Below are positions 51,744 to 60,836 of a DNA stretch of 64,000 bases, piece after piece. Origin of the DNA: Desulfitobacterium hafniense DCB-2. GTDB taxonomy: Bacteria > Bacillota > Desulfitobacteriia > Desulfitobacteriales > Desulfitobacteriaceae. Positions within the stretch are counted from its first letter, which is position 1. Every line of letters starts with the position of its first letter. The stretch is taken from assembly GCF_000021925.1 (NCBI RefSeq), contig NC_011830.1, positions 768,501 to 832,500 of the forward strand. Reading direction: 5' to 3'. The translations under genes and the position numbers were made by a program. Under the pieces are notes generated by a model. That model did not search any database and was not told the origin of the DNA. It saw only the letters and a list, made by a program, of their open reading frames with translations.

Positions 51744-53287
51744 GTGTACGCAGAGCATTGGTGTCCGGTGTGGATCAGGTTGCGGATATGGTCAAGCTAA
51801 CCCTCGGACCCTGGGGGAAAAACATTGTCATTGAACGGAGATGGGGGTATCCCCTGATCACCAGGGATGGGGTAACCGTTGCCAATTCCATCAATCTGCC
51901 GGACTCTCAGGAAAATCTGGGAGCTAAGCTTTGTAAGGAAGCAGCCGCCCGGACCAATGATTTGGTAGGGGATGGGACCACGACCTCTATTGTTCTGGCC
52001 CAGGCCCTGGCTAAGGAAGGACTTTCCCTTGTGGAAGCCGGTTTGGATCCGATGCAGTTCAAAAAAGGACTCGAAAAAGCCGCCGACTATGCCATAGCCG
52101 AAATCCAGAGACTGAGTATTCCGGTGACTGCCCCCGTAGGGGTCGGTCAGGTAGCTGCCATATCCGCGAAGAGCGTTCCGGTTGGAGAGCTGATCGCTCG
52201 GGCCATGGCCAGGGTGGGACCGGATGGCACGATTACCGTGGAAGAATCCATCGAACGCCATACTTATGTTGAAGTGACCGAGGGCTTGGAACTGAACAGC
52301 GGGTATATGTCCGCTTATTTCCTGGATGAGAGTGAGGAAATGACTGGACAGCTGGAAAACCCCTATATTTTAATCACCGATCATATCCTGCAGGAGATCT
52401 CTGAAGTAAAACGGATCTTGAATTGGTGTGCCTGGGAGAAGCGCCCCCTTTTAATAATTGCCGGGAACATGACCCGGGATGTTTTGGGAATGCTGATCGC
52501 ACATAATAAAGCCAACCGGGAAAAGGTGGTCGTCATTAAGACGCCAGGCCAGGGGGACTATCGTCAGGATATTATGGAAGATCTGGCCATCGTCACCGGT
52601 GGAACGGTGGTTGCCAAATCCTTGGGCATGATCCTGGCAACAATCGAAAAGCCCATGCTGGGTACATCCCGGAAAGCTATCGTGACCCGTCATAAGACCA
52701 CTGTTTTAGGCGGAGCAGGAACACCTGAAAGCATTCAGGAACAAGTAAGGCAATTGAAAGTTATCCTCAAGCAAACCACTAATCCTGAAGAGGGAGCCCA
52801 ACTACAGCAGCGCATCTCCGCTCTGGCCGGAGGAATTGCGGTGATTCGCGTCGGTGCCGCTACCCAAATCGCCCTGAAGGAGCTTAAGGACCGGGTGGTT
52901 GATGCTGTGCACGCCGCCAAAGCAGCGGTTGAAAGCGGTATTGTGCCCGGAGGGGGCACGGTCTTGATCAGGGCGGCTCAGGCTTTAGAGCAAGTTCAGT
53001 CAGCCACGGACTATGAAAAGGCGGGAATCAAGCTGGTCCAAAAGGCTCTGGAAGCTCCTTTGCAGCAGATTGTGAGCAATTCAGGGGGCAATGGCAAAAA
53101 GATCGTGGAGATGACGAAGACCCTGGGCAATGAACTGGGCTATGACGCTCTGTCCGGAAAGTTCGTGGATTGGGCCGCGGCGGGAATCGTCGATCCGGCC
53201 AAGGTCGCCATGACGGCTCTGCGCAATGCTCTGGGCATTGTGTCCATTATGCTGACTACGGAAGGAAAGGTTGAGAAATTCAGGTAA
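51740..53287 (+). CDS. cprE: CprE, GroEL-family chaperonin
   Basis: 515 residues with LTLGPWGKNIVIE, RDGVTVANSI, VGDGTTTSIVLAQ and GIVPGGGTVLI. It lacks the first ~20 residues seen in the 34635 paralogue and the GGM tail of true GroEL. A translational overlap with cprZ suggests fixed ratios. Proposed dehalogenase-specific folding factor with CprD. Confidence 0.93.
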   Translation: MSVRRALVSGVDQVADMVKLTLGPWGKNIVIERRWGYPLITRDGVTVANSINLPDSQENLGAKLCKEAAARTNDLVGDGTTTSIVLAQALAKEGLSLVEAGLDPMQFKKGLEKAADYAIAEIQRLSIPVTAPVGVGQVAAISAKSVPVGELIARAMARVGPDGTITVEESIERHTYVEVTEGLELNSGYMSAYFLDESEEMTGQLENPYILITDHILQEISEVKRILNWCAWEKRPLLIIAGNMTRDVLGMLIAHNKANREKVVVIKTPGQGDYRQDIMEDLAIVTGGTVVAKSLGMILATIEKPMLGTSRKAIVTRHKTTVLGGAGTPESIQEQVRQLKVILKQTTNPEEGAQLQQRISALAGGIAVIRVGAATQIALKELKDRVVDAVHAAKAAVESGIVPGGGTVLIRAAQALEQVQSATDYEKAGIKLVQKALEAPLQQIVSNSGGNGKKIVEMTKTLGNELGYDALSGKFVDWAAAGIVDPAKVAMTALRNALGIVSIMLTTEGKVEKFR

Positions 53288-53289
53288 AG

Positions 53290-53331
53290 TTAATACACAT
53301 TAATACTTGCGTATGTGATCCTTATTACAAT
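53290..53331 (+). promoter_or_regulatory. Canonical dehalobox promoter of cprBA
   Basis: TTAATACACATTAA at 53290-53303, a perfect TTAAT-N4-ATTAA, and -10 TACAAT at 53326-53331. This is the established CprK target type and gives the 29.5-bp reference geometry used for the other boxes. Confidence 0.93.
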
Positions 53332-53380
53332 ATACCCATACTACTTTTTTATTATCTTGCTAAAGGGAGGTGAAAAAGTT

Positions 53381-53692
53381 ATGGGTACATTTTTAGTTTT
53401 TATAGCGGGAGTATTATTCCTGGCAGCTATTCTCTTTATTAAACCGCGGGCCCAAAAGGCCGAACTGTGGAAAACCGTGCTTAATTGGGCTTTATTTGTC
53501 CTTTGGTACGGTATTACCTGGATGGGGATTTCTTATATCTATCTCAATGCCAAGGCCGGCCATGTTAAGGCCACAAGTACCGCCGTATTTGTGTTTTTAG
53601 GGATATCCGTGGTACTGGGTTTTATCTTAGCCCGTCTCTTAGGTTTTATTAACCTGAAAAAAACAGAGAGTAGAAACACAGTGGAAGCTTAA
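53381..53692 (+). CDS. cprB: CprB, membrane anchor of CprA
   Basis: 103 residues from ATG 53381 after GGGAGGTG; the longer frame to 53315 begins upstream of the predicted transcription start at about 53338. Three membrane helices and GISYIYLNAKAGHVKATSTA. Twelve bases separate it from cprA. Confidence 0.95.
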   Translation: MGTFLVFIAGVLFLAAILFIKPRAQKAELWKTVLNWALFVLWYGITWMGISYIYLNAKAGHVKATSTAVFVFLGISVVLGFILARLLGFINLKKTESRNTVEA

Positions 53693-53704
53693 GGGGAGAA
53701 AAGA

Positions 53705-55042
53705 ATGGAAAACAATCAAAAAAGACAGCAGAGCGGCATGAGCCGCAGAAGCTTTCTGAAAGTTGGGGCTGCAGCGACGACCATGGGAGTCATCGGAGCG
53801 ATCAAGGCTCCGGCCAAGGTGGCCAATGCTGCTGAAACCTTGAATTATGTCCCGGGCTCCGGTAAAATACGCTCCAAACTTCGCCCGGTCCATGACTTTG
53901 CAGGAGCAAAAGTCCGCTTTGTGGAGAATAACGATCAGTGGCTGGGTACTACCAAAATTTTGACCAAGGTAAAAATGACATCTGAAGCGGATGCCGGCTT
54001 TATGCAGGCGGTCAGAGGTCTGTACGGTCCCGAGCCTCAAAAAGGTTTCTTTCAGTTTATCGCTAAAGATCCTTTTGGCGGCTCCATCAGCTGGGCGCGC
54101 AACCTTATCGCTCCGGAGGATGTGGTAGATGGTGCTCCCGAGGCGACGAAGACTCCTATTCCGGATCCGGAGCAAATGTCTCAGCATATCAGAGACTGCT
54201 GCTACTTCTTACGGGCGGATGAAGTAGGGATCGGCAAGATGCCGGAATACGGCTATTACACTCATCATGTTGCCGATACGGTGGGCCTTATGACCAAACC
54301 CGTAGAAGAATGTGTTACCCCGGTCACCAAGATTTATCCTAATGTGATCGTGGTGATGATCGACCAGGGCATCGAGACGATGTGGGCATCCACGGGATAC
54401 GACGGTATCAGCGGAGCGATGTCCATGAAAAGTTACTTTACCAGCGGCTGCATTGCCGTCATTCTGGCCAAATATATCAGAACTCTCGGCTATAATGCCA
54501 GAGCCCATCATGCCAAAAACTACGAAGCCATCATGCCCGTCTGCATCATGGCGGCAGGTCTGGGAGAATTGTCACGTACCGGAGACAGTGCCATCCATCC
54601 CCGCTTGGGATTCCGCCATAAAGTGGCTGCCGTCACGACGGATCTGCCTCTCGCCCCTGATCAGCCCCTTGATTTTGGGCTGCTGGATTTTTGCCGGGTT
54701 TGCAAAAAATGTGCCGATAATTGCCCCAACGAAGCGATTTCCTTTGATGAAGATCCGATTGAGTATAACGGCTATCTGCGCTGGAACAGCGATTTCAGGA
54801 AATGCACGGAGTTCCGGACAACCAATGAGGAAGGGTCCTCCTGCGGCACCTGTATGAAAGTCTGCCCATGGAATTCCAAGGAAGATTCCTGGTTCCATAA
54901 GGCAGGGGTCTGGGTCGGCAGCAAAGGGGAAACGGCTTCAACCTTCCTCAAATCCATTGACGATATCTTCGGTTATGGTACAGAGACCATCGAAAAGTAC
55001 AAATGGTGGCTGGAGTGGCCCGAAAAGTATGTCATGAAGTAA
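53705..55042 (+). CDS. cprA: CprA, ortho-chlorophenol reductive dehalogenase
   Basis: 445 residues that match CprA of Desulfitobacterium almost throughout, as I recall it. Tat motif [16 protein letters not shown], then [14 protein letters not shown] and [22 protein letters not shown] blocks, cluster motifs [12 protein letters not shown] (about 329) and CGTCMKVCP (about 379), and end [12 protein letters not shown]. It removes ortho chlorine from chlorinated phenols such as 3-chloro-4-hydroxyphenylacetate, using corrinoid and two 4Fe-4S clusters, on the outer membrane face. Confidence 0.96.
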
Positions 55043-55052
55043 ACATCCAGTG

Positions 55053-55085
55053 CTTAAGCGGTGAGTTTTATACTTGCCGCTTAGC
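55053..55085 (+). terminator. Attenuator-like hairpin between cprA and cprC
   Basis: Stem TTAAGCGGTGAG / ACTTGCCGCTTAG (G-T pairs allowed) without a T-run. Probably lets part of the transcription continue into cprC-cprD, consistent with longer read-through transcripts described for cpr clusters. Confidence 0.6.
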
Positions 55086-55135
55086 CCCTTTAGTGCCAAG
55101 GGCAGAATTCGTTTTCCGGAAAGGTTAGATGAGAC

Positions 55136-56314
55136 ATGAGAAACTATATAACACTCATTGCAGTGATCATGCTGATCGTGACAGGGGTATACGCTAAGCA
55201 TGCCGATAAAATGGATGCCGATCTGGTTCAGGGATACTACCGGGAGCTGGTTGCCGACGCGGCCGGATTTGAACCGATCAATGACCGGACGGCCAAAGCA
55301 ATCGGGCAGGACGGCTCAGTCAGCGCCTATCTGGGCATAGAGAGCAATATCGGTTATGGCGGTCCCCTGCTTGTAGGTACGGTTCTTTCAGCTGAGGGAG
55401 CGGTTAAGGCTATCGTCATCTTGGAACATAAGGAAACCCCTTCTTATATCCACAAGATCACTAAGGCCGGATTTTTCCGTCAGTTCGATAAAAAGCAGGC
55501 CGGAGATGCATTGACCTTTAATTATGATGTTGACGGGGTGTCCGGGGCAACCCTCTCCACCCGTGCCATAGCCTCAAGTGTCCAAAGTGTGGCTCACACC
55601 ATTGCCCAGGCGGAGTTAAAGATTACGCCCAGGAAAGCCGAAGTGAAGTGGAGTATCGGCATACAGGAAATGGTGATTGCCCTGCTTTTCCTCTTATCCT
55701 ATTGTATGCCTAGATTTAAACAGCTGGCGAAATACAGATTTCCGTTTTTGCTGCTCAGTGTGGTGATTTTAGGATTCTGGCTTAACAGATCCTTATCCAT
55801 GGGGCAGATCAGTGCCTTGTTTTTGGGGTATTTTCCGGTACCCGGCGAAAACCTTTTGTGGTACATCGTTCTGATCGGTGCTTTCGCGCCGGCTATAGTT
55901 ACCGGCAAAAATTTATACTGCACTTATGTCTGCCCTTTCTGCGGTCTGCAGGAAACCGCTCATAAAATAAGCAGAATCAATCTTGCCCTGGGAAAATATA
56001 TGAAGTGGATTCGTTTAGGTAAAGAAGTCATCTTATTCCTGGTGCTTTTCCTGGCTTTTCTGGCCCTTAATCCTTCAGTATCCAGCTTCGAACCCTTTGG
56101 CACGATTTTTGGGTTAAATGGTTCGAGCTACCAGTGGTATTTGCTCTTTGTCATCCTGCTCTCCAGCTTCTTCATCCGCCGGTTTTGGTGTCATGTTTTT
56201 TGTCCGGTGGGTACAATTCTTGACAAAGCCGCAGGGCTTTCCCGTAAAGTGAAAAACAAGTTAGGTCCCCTTATCAACACAAAGAAAGCGGTGGGTGTTA
56301 AGCATGGAAAATAA
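55136..56314 (+). CDS. cprC: CprC, FMN-binding NosR-like membrane protein
   Basis: 392 residues. N-terminal span, FMN domain with VSGATLSTRAIA, then several spans with CTYVCPFCG and CHVFCPVGT. Close paralogue of 36314. Proposed to bring electrons to CprA or to take part in maturation. ATG 55136. Confidence 0.94.
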   Translation: MRNYITLIAVIMLIVTGVYAKHADKMDADLVQGYYRELVADAAGFEPINDRTAKAIGQDGSVSAYLGIESNIGYGGPLLVGTVLSAEGAVKAIVILEHKETPSYIHKITKAGFFRQFDKKQAGDALTFNYDVDGVSGATLSTRAIASSVQSVAHTIAQAELKITPRKAEVKWSIGIQEMVIALLFLLSYCMPRFKQLAKYRFPFLLLSVVILGFWLNRSLSMGQISALFLGYFPVPGENLLWYIVLIGAFAPAIVTGKNLYCTYVCPFCGLQETAHKISRINLALGKYMKWIRLGKEVILFLVLFLAFLALNPSVSSFEPFGTIFGLNGSSYQWYLLFVILLSSFFIRRFWCHVFCPVGTILDKAAGLSRKVKNKLGPLINTKKAVGVKHGK

Positions 56315-56438
56315 AGTGATCAGTCATAAGGGAAAAAAGGCCGGCAAATTAGACAAAGGGTCTGTTTCACTGCTGATTTTTTATGGTTTAATCACCCTGT
56401 TTGCTTTGCTGGTGATCTTGGAGGCCTGGAATTCCTGA
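56304..56438 (+). CDS. Tiny single-span membrane protein between cprC and cprD
   Basis: 44 residues overlapping the cprC end by 11 bases, the same overlap as the 37485 ORF has with its cprC. Basic N-terminus (SHKGKKAGK), one helix (SVSLLIFYGLITLFALLVI), then LEAWNS. The ExW ending and identical genetic place point to a conserved, usually unannotated family. Confidence 0.7.
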   Translation: MENKVISHKGKKAGKLDKGSVSLLIFYGLITLFALLVILEAWNS

Positions 56439-56461
56439 TGCTGAGTTAAGGGAGAATGAGT

Positions 56462-58033
56462 ATGAGCACAATCATGCTTTCCGGTGAGGAAGCGCGCAGA
56501 GCATTAAGCACAGGAATCGAGCAGCTGGCTTCCTGTGTTAAAATAACCTTAGGCCCACGAGGGAGAAATGTGGTTTTGGGTCCTCATAGGGGCATGCCCA
56601 GGATAACCAACGATGGAGTGAGTATCGCCAAAAATATCGCTCTGGCCGACCCATTCCAAAACCTGGGGTGCAGTATAGTCAAAGAGGTGTCGGAAAAAAC
56701 CAACGACAGAGTCGGGGATGGAACCACGACGGCGATTGTGCTGGCCCAGGCCCTGGTCCGGGAAGGAATGAAAGCTGTTGCGGCAGGGGTTAATCAGACT
56801 TCCCTGATTAAAGGGCTGGAAAAAGGGGCGGAGATCGTCGACGCAGCCCTTAAAGCAAAGGCCGTCAGAATTGTCAGTCCAGCCGAGGTAGCCCGGGTGG
56901 CGACTGTGGCGTCCGGAGATGAGGAGATCGGAAACCTGATCGCCGCTGCCGTGCAAAGGGTTGGGTTTAACGGGATCATAAGAGTGGAAGAGGGAAAGAC
57001 TCAGACCACATTCTTCGAAGTCCTGGAAGGAATCCGTTTCGATAAAGGCTGCTTTACTCCCAAAGTGGTCAGCTCCTGGGATAATAAGACCGAAGTCTTG
57101 GAAGATCCTTATATCATGGTTACAGATCATAAAATAAGCTATATCTATGAGATCTTTGAAGTCCTGGAAGTGGCGGTCAAGGCGAAAAAGCCTTTGGTGA
57201 TCATCGCCGAGGACATTTCAATAGATATCCTTGCTCTCCTGCTGACGAACAAAAAGAAGAGGACCATGAATGTGGTGGCGATTCAAACCCCAGGCTACGG
57301 AGAAAGACGCCGGGAGTATTTGCAGGATATTGCCGTGATCACCGGGGCGGCCGTCATCTCCGCAGACAGCGGCCTGCAGCTGGAGGACGTTCGGGAAGAG
57401 CATCTGGGGCGGGCTAAGCAGATTATGGTGGATAACAACAGGACCACGATCATGGGCGGTTCAGGTGACAAGGCAAGAATTGCCGCCCGGGCCGCGGAAG
57501 CGTGTCAAGAATTCGCATCCCGCTTGCCGGGCTGGAAAAAGGAAAAGCTTCAGGAAAGGCTGGGCTGGCTCCAGGGGGGCATAGCCTCGCTTAAAGTCGG
57601 GGCGCCGACGATGCTGGAATTAAAGGAGAAAAAGGACCGGATCGATGATGCCGTCAACGCGGTTCAAGCAGCGATAAAGGAAGGCATTGTCCCGGGCGGG
57701 GGAATGGCCTTGCTAAGGGCCTGTGAGTCCCTAATCCAAATAAAACCGGAGGAGCCGGAGGAAGAAGCCGGTCTGCGGATTATGCAGCAGGCCCTGGAAG
57801 AGCCGCTGCGGCAGATTGCGTATAATGCCGGGCACAACGGGGATGTTATTCTGGATAAGGTCAGAGAATTGCCTGAGAACTGGGGATATAATGCGGCAGA
57901 AGACCGCTGCGTCGATATGCTTGAGGCCGGAATTATCGATCCGGTGGAGGTTACCTGTACCGCTTTAAGAAATGCTGTCTCGATTGCCGTATTGGTGATC
58001 GGTGCCGAGGGATTGATCATAGAGCGGAACTGA
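56462..58033 (+). CDS. cprD: CprD, GroEL-family chaperonin
   Basis: 523 residues from ATG 56462, 7 bases after AAGGGAG (an ATG at 56456 is closer to that site). GroEL motifs TLGPRGRNVVLG, VGDGTTTAIVLAQ and GIVPGGGMALL. It ends the cpr cluster. The frame directly after its stop stays open to 58198, see the entry at 58070. Confidence 0.93.
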   Translation: MSTIMLSGEEARRALSTGIEQLASCVKITLGPRGRNVVLGPHRGMPRITNDGVSIAKNIALADPFQNLGCSIVKEVSEKTNDRVGDGTTTAIVLAQALVREGMKAVAAGVNQTSLIKGLEKGAEIVDAALKAKAVRIVSPAEVARVATVASGDEEIGNLIAAAVQRVGFNGIIRVEEGKTQTTFFEVLEGIRFDKGCFTPKVVSSWDNKTEVLEDPYIMVTDHKISYIYEIFEVLEVAVKAKKPLVIIAEDISIDILALLLTNKKKRTMNVVAIQTPGYGERRREYLQDIAVITGAAVISADSGLQLEDVREEHLGRAKQIMVDNNRTTIMGGSGDKARIAARAAEACQEFASRLPGWKKEKLQERLGWLQGGIASLKVGAPTMLELKEKKDRIDDAVNAVQAAIKEGIVPGGGMALLRACESLIQIKPEEPEEEAGLRIMQQALEEPLRQIAYNAGHNGDVILDKVRELPENWGYNAAEDRCVDMLEAGIIDPVEVTCTALRNAVSIAVLVIGAEGLIIERN

Positions 58034-58069
58034 GTAATCCTGTCGAAGGTGGTAAGAAAAATTGATGCT

Positions 58070-58198
58070 ATGGATGATGGAGATCCTACCATCACAACAC
58101 AATCTAGCGACAAGAAATGTGGGGGACAGATATATTTAGAGTATTATAAAGAACTTCATGGTTACGAATTTAAGATTTTAGATGTTAGAGGACAATAA
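58070..58198 (+). pseudogene. Short open frame, probable gene remnant
   Basis: 42 codons from ATG 58070 without a ribosome site (KKCGGQIYLEYYKELHGYEF). It looks like the end of a soluble protein and lies just before a terminator, which may have been that gene's. Not recognised. Confidence 0.35.
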
Positions 58199-58202
58199 AG
58201 GA

Positions 58203-58228
58203 CCGAGGCTGTAGCCTTGGTTTTCTTA
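58203..58228 (+). terminator. Terminator downstream of cprD
   Basis: Stem CCGAGGC / GCCTTGG with a 4-base loop, followed by TTTTCTTATT. Confidence 0.75.
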
Positions 58229-58444
58229 TTAATCAGAAAGCATAAGTTCTTGGGGAGTCTCCCTTTACTTGATTAATCAAAAAGCTACAATGAGCAAAAA
58301 TATTCCCCTTATTTTACCAGAGAACTAAACGATGTTTAATTTTGACATAACCATCTTTGAGAATAAGGCTATTGACCCTGAAGGATTTTCCGAATGCTGA
58401 ATAAAAGGCTTAGGAAAAACCTGCTTCAAATACATTAATTAACC

Positions 58445-58506
58445 TTGACAAAATAAAAGAGGAATTGATATGATATTGATAATCAATATCAATAATCAAT
58501 ATCAAT
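58445..58506 (+). promoter_or_regulatory. Promoter with Fur-box array before flavodoxin gene
   Basis: -35 TTGACA (58445-58450), 18-bp spacer, -10 TATGAT (58469-58474). From 58472 on there are repeated hexamers of the GATATT/AATATC type (GATATTGATAATCAATATC and overlapping repeats), a typical Fur-binding array. Suggests induction when iron is scarce. The rest of the 348-base gap shows nothing else. Confidence 0.8.
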
Positions 58507-58546
58507 AACGAAGCGACACTATATTAAGAAGAGGAGATCATACTGC

Positions 58547-58978
58547 ATGAAGAAAATTGTCGTCATCTATTGGAGTGGAACAGGCAACACAGAGAAAATG
58601 GCTGCAGGAGTGGCCGAAGGTGCCCGGGCTGCAGAAGCGGAAGTCCGGATTATCCCGGTCGGTGAGGCATCTGTCACCGATGTTCTGTCTGCAGATGGGG
58701 TGGCACTGGGCTGCCCGGCCATGGGGTCCGAGGTTTTGGAAGAAGATGAAATGGAACCATTCGTTTGCTCATTAGAGCAAGAAAATCTGTCCGCTGTGCC
58801 AGTTGTCCTTTTCGGCTCTTATGACTGGGGTGACGGAGAATGGATGCGGGACTGGGAAGAGCGGATGAAAAAAGCCGGTGCCAATTTAGCGGGGGATGGA
58901 TTGATTCTGCAGTTGGAACCGGATAACGATGGGATGGAACAATGCCGGAAACTGGGGAAAACCTTGGCCGAAGCATAG
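58547..58978 (+). CDS. Flavodoxin
   Basis: 143 residues. The FMN phosphate loop WSGTGNTEKMA (about 10-20) and FGSYDWGDGEWM (second FMN loop) are diagnostic. Low-potential electron carrier that replaces ferredoxin in low iron, in agreement with the Fur box. AGAGGAG precedes ATG 58547. Confidence 0.95.
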   Translation: MKKIVVIYWSGTGNTEKMAAGVAEGARAAEAEVRIIPVGEASVTDVLSADGVALGCPAMGSEVLEEDEMEPFVCSLEQENLSAVPVVLFGSYDWGDGEWMRDWEERMKKAGANLAGDGLILQLEPDNDGMEQCRKLGKTLAEA

Positions 58979-59011
58979 CCTGGCACCGCCGGATACATCA
59001 GATATTAACGA

Positions 59012-59042
59012 AAGTCCCTGGTTATAGGCCGGGGACTTCTTG
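59012..59042 (+). terminator. Terminator after flavodoxin gene
   Basis: Stem AAGTCCCTGG / CCGGGGACTT, with TCTTGC after it. Confidence 0.7.
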
Positions 59043-59122
59043 CAATAAAGATCAATCTTTAATAAGATGAGAATAAAACAAGAAAACAATGAGTACAGAA
59101 AGAACAGGAGAAACGTTTATTT

Positions 59123-59671
59123 ATGAATAATAATGATCAGGTAACGAAATCCGCCCATAGACACCACGGGCATATCCATACCCATGGCTGCAGCTCTGAT
59201 GGTTGCGGCTGCAGCAGCCAGACTGCAGAGAAGGAAACAGCCTGTTGTTGTTCCCACAAGCCGCTGGTCCTCGACCCTCAGGAAACAGTATTTATACAGG
59301 CACTGGCGCAACAGGGCTGCCTGCCGGTCAGCCGCTACATTCTCAGCAGCAGCTCGGAAAAAGAAGTCCGGTTCGAGATGCTTGCTCCGGTCTATATGAA
59401 TGATCCCAGTGACGGTATAGAAATCGTGAAAGAAAAAGGTGCAGCTTTAAAAGGGCTGAAAGAAAAAGGGCTGATCTCGCTGGATTATGACCTGAGGCTG
59501 ACTGATTATGACTATAAGCCCTATACGGAGGCCGCCTTGTTTGCCTATTTCAAAGATACCGTTGAGGAAGGGAAGAAGCGCCCGGGCTTTCTTGGCGATA
59601 CCGCAGAAATAGAGCTTGGTGCGATCACCCTTACGGATGCGGGAAAACGAATTGCGGAGCAACTAACCTGA
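59123..59671 (+). CDS. Protein with His/Cys-rich metal-binding N-terminus
   Basis: 182 residues. The first ~50 contain HRHHGHIHTHGC, then CSSDGCGCSS and CCCSH: a likely metal-binding (Ni, Zn or Co) tail. The rest (about 55-182) is a compact alpha/beta domain with a winged-helix look (GLISLDYDLRLTDYDYK) and no recognised family. It follows the Fur-controlled flavodoxin but with a terminator between. Function unknown. Confidence 0.75.
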   Translation: MNNNDQVTKSAHRHHGHIHTHGCSSDGCGCSSQTAEKETACCCSHKPLVLDPQETVFIQALAQQGCLPVSRYILSSSSEKEVRFEMLAPVYMNDPSDGIEIVKEKGAALKGLKEKGLISLDYDLRLTDYDYKPYTEAALFAYFKDTVEEGKKRPGFLGDTAEIELGAITLTDAGKRIAEQLT

Positions 59672-59711
59672 TAAAATTATTTTTTTATACAGCTGCTGAT
59701 GGCGGCTCTGG

Positions 59712-59742
59712 GCCCAAGGGATGCAAACCTTGGGCTTTTTTC
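59712..59742 (+). terminator. Terminator after His/Cys-rich protein gene
   Basis: GCCCAAGG / CCTTGGGC with an 8-base loop and TTTTTT. Confidence 0.88.
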
Positions 59743-59772
59743 TGGAAAAGTTACCTGATTAAAGCTAGGATA

Positions 59773-59877
59773 AGGTATGCAGCGAAAGCCCTGGATTTAC
59801 CTCATGTTTAGTATGGAACCTCGGAACTGGGCATCAAGCCTGGTGAAACCGTCAAAGACAGGGGGTTCAATAGTTAA
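59773..59877 (+). pseudogene. Possible decayed gene fragment
   Basis: One frame reads RYAAKALDLPHV, a stop, then YGTSELGIKPGETVKDRGFNS and a stop. It looks like the tail of a former protein but I cannot name it. The remaining 280 bases before sdhC show no clear feature. Confidence 0.25.
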
Positions 59878-60156
59878 AAAATTTGGAATATTACAATAAT
59901 TGTATTGACGTACCCCCTTCTCCGTATTAAGATTAATTCAAACCCATTGAAATTAGTACCAGCTCCTTAAATAATCCGTCCCGTGGGAATCAACCATCCA
60001 AAAATGGTGAGGGACTGGGAGCCATAAAACAGGGGGGAAAGTACTGCTTAAAATTGTGACCAGATATTAGTTTTGCTCATAAGACTTTGCGGGAGGTGAA
60101 GAGTTATCCATCAGAATTTGGGGAGATAAATTATTGAGGAGAAAAGAGGTTAGAGC

Positions 60157-60780
60157 ATGAGCAATGAGGTAGGTTTGAGGAGAGCAGAGTCGGGTTCTTA
60201 CCATTTCCTGATTCGACGCGTCCATTCTCTCTTAGGGCTATTGCCCATCGGTATCTTCCTGACATTTCATTTGTTTTTAAATCTCTCGGCCCGTTTGGGA
60301 CCGGGGCAATACGACAAAGTCATCCAGACCATGCAGAGTGTTCCGGGAATTTTTCTGATTGAGATGATCATTATCTTTGTTCCGATTATTTTTCATGCTG
60401 TTTACGGCAGCTGGGTGGTTTACACCGGTCAAAGCAATGTCCTGCGTTATCAATATCCTCGGAACTGGTTCTATATTATTCAGCGGATCTCCGGTATCTA
60501 TACCGTGATTTTCGTAGCCGTTCATGTTTTTGCCCTTCGCTTTGGGGAAGCCAGTTTTGCCGGGATGCAAAGCGCGGTTGCTAATCCCTGGGGGCTTATT
60601 TTTTATGTGATCGGGGTTGTTCTGGCCATTTTCCACTTCACCAACGGCCTCTGGGCCTTTGCCATAACCTGGGGAATCACCGTAGGTCCCAGGGCGCAGC
60701 AGATCTGGACTTATGCATGCTTGGCGGTCTTTGTTCTCCTGACGGCTATTGGACTTTATGATCTGACCGCTTTTATGTAA
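60157..60780 (+). CDS. sdhC: Succinate dehydrogenase/fumarate reductase cytochrome b558 subunit
   Basis: 207 residues with five membrane helices and His residues in RVHSLLGLLPIG, FLTFHLFL, IIFHAVYGSW, VAVHVFAL and FHFTNGLW that can ligate two hemes, as in the Bacillus-type SdhC. It anchors the soluble subunits and joins them to the quinone pool. First gene of sdhCAB; ATG 60157 follows AGAGG. Confidence 0.93.
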   Translation: MSNEVGLRRAESGSYHFLIRRVHSLLGLLPIGIFLTFHLFLNLSARLGPGQYDKVIQTMQSVPGIFLIEMIIIFVPIIFHAVYGSWVVYTGQSNVLRYQYPRNWFYIIQRISGIYTVIFVAVHVFALRFGEASFAGMQSAVANPWGLIFYVIGVVLAIFHFTNGLWAFAITWGITVGPRAQQIWTYACLAVFVLLTAIGLYDLTAFM

Positions 60781-60836
60781 AAGAAAAGTTTCCTATGATC
60801 GATTCCCATAATGAATAAAGGTGAGAGGTGAAGAGG

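Noticed and set aside
59878..60156. Riboswitch before sdhC
   Set aside because: Several short complementary runs exist (around 59980-60040), but there is no terminator or known motif.
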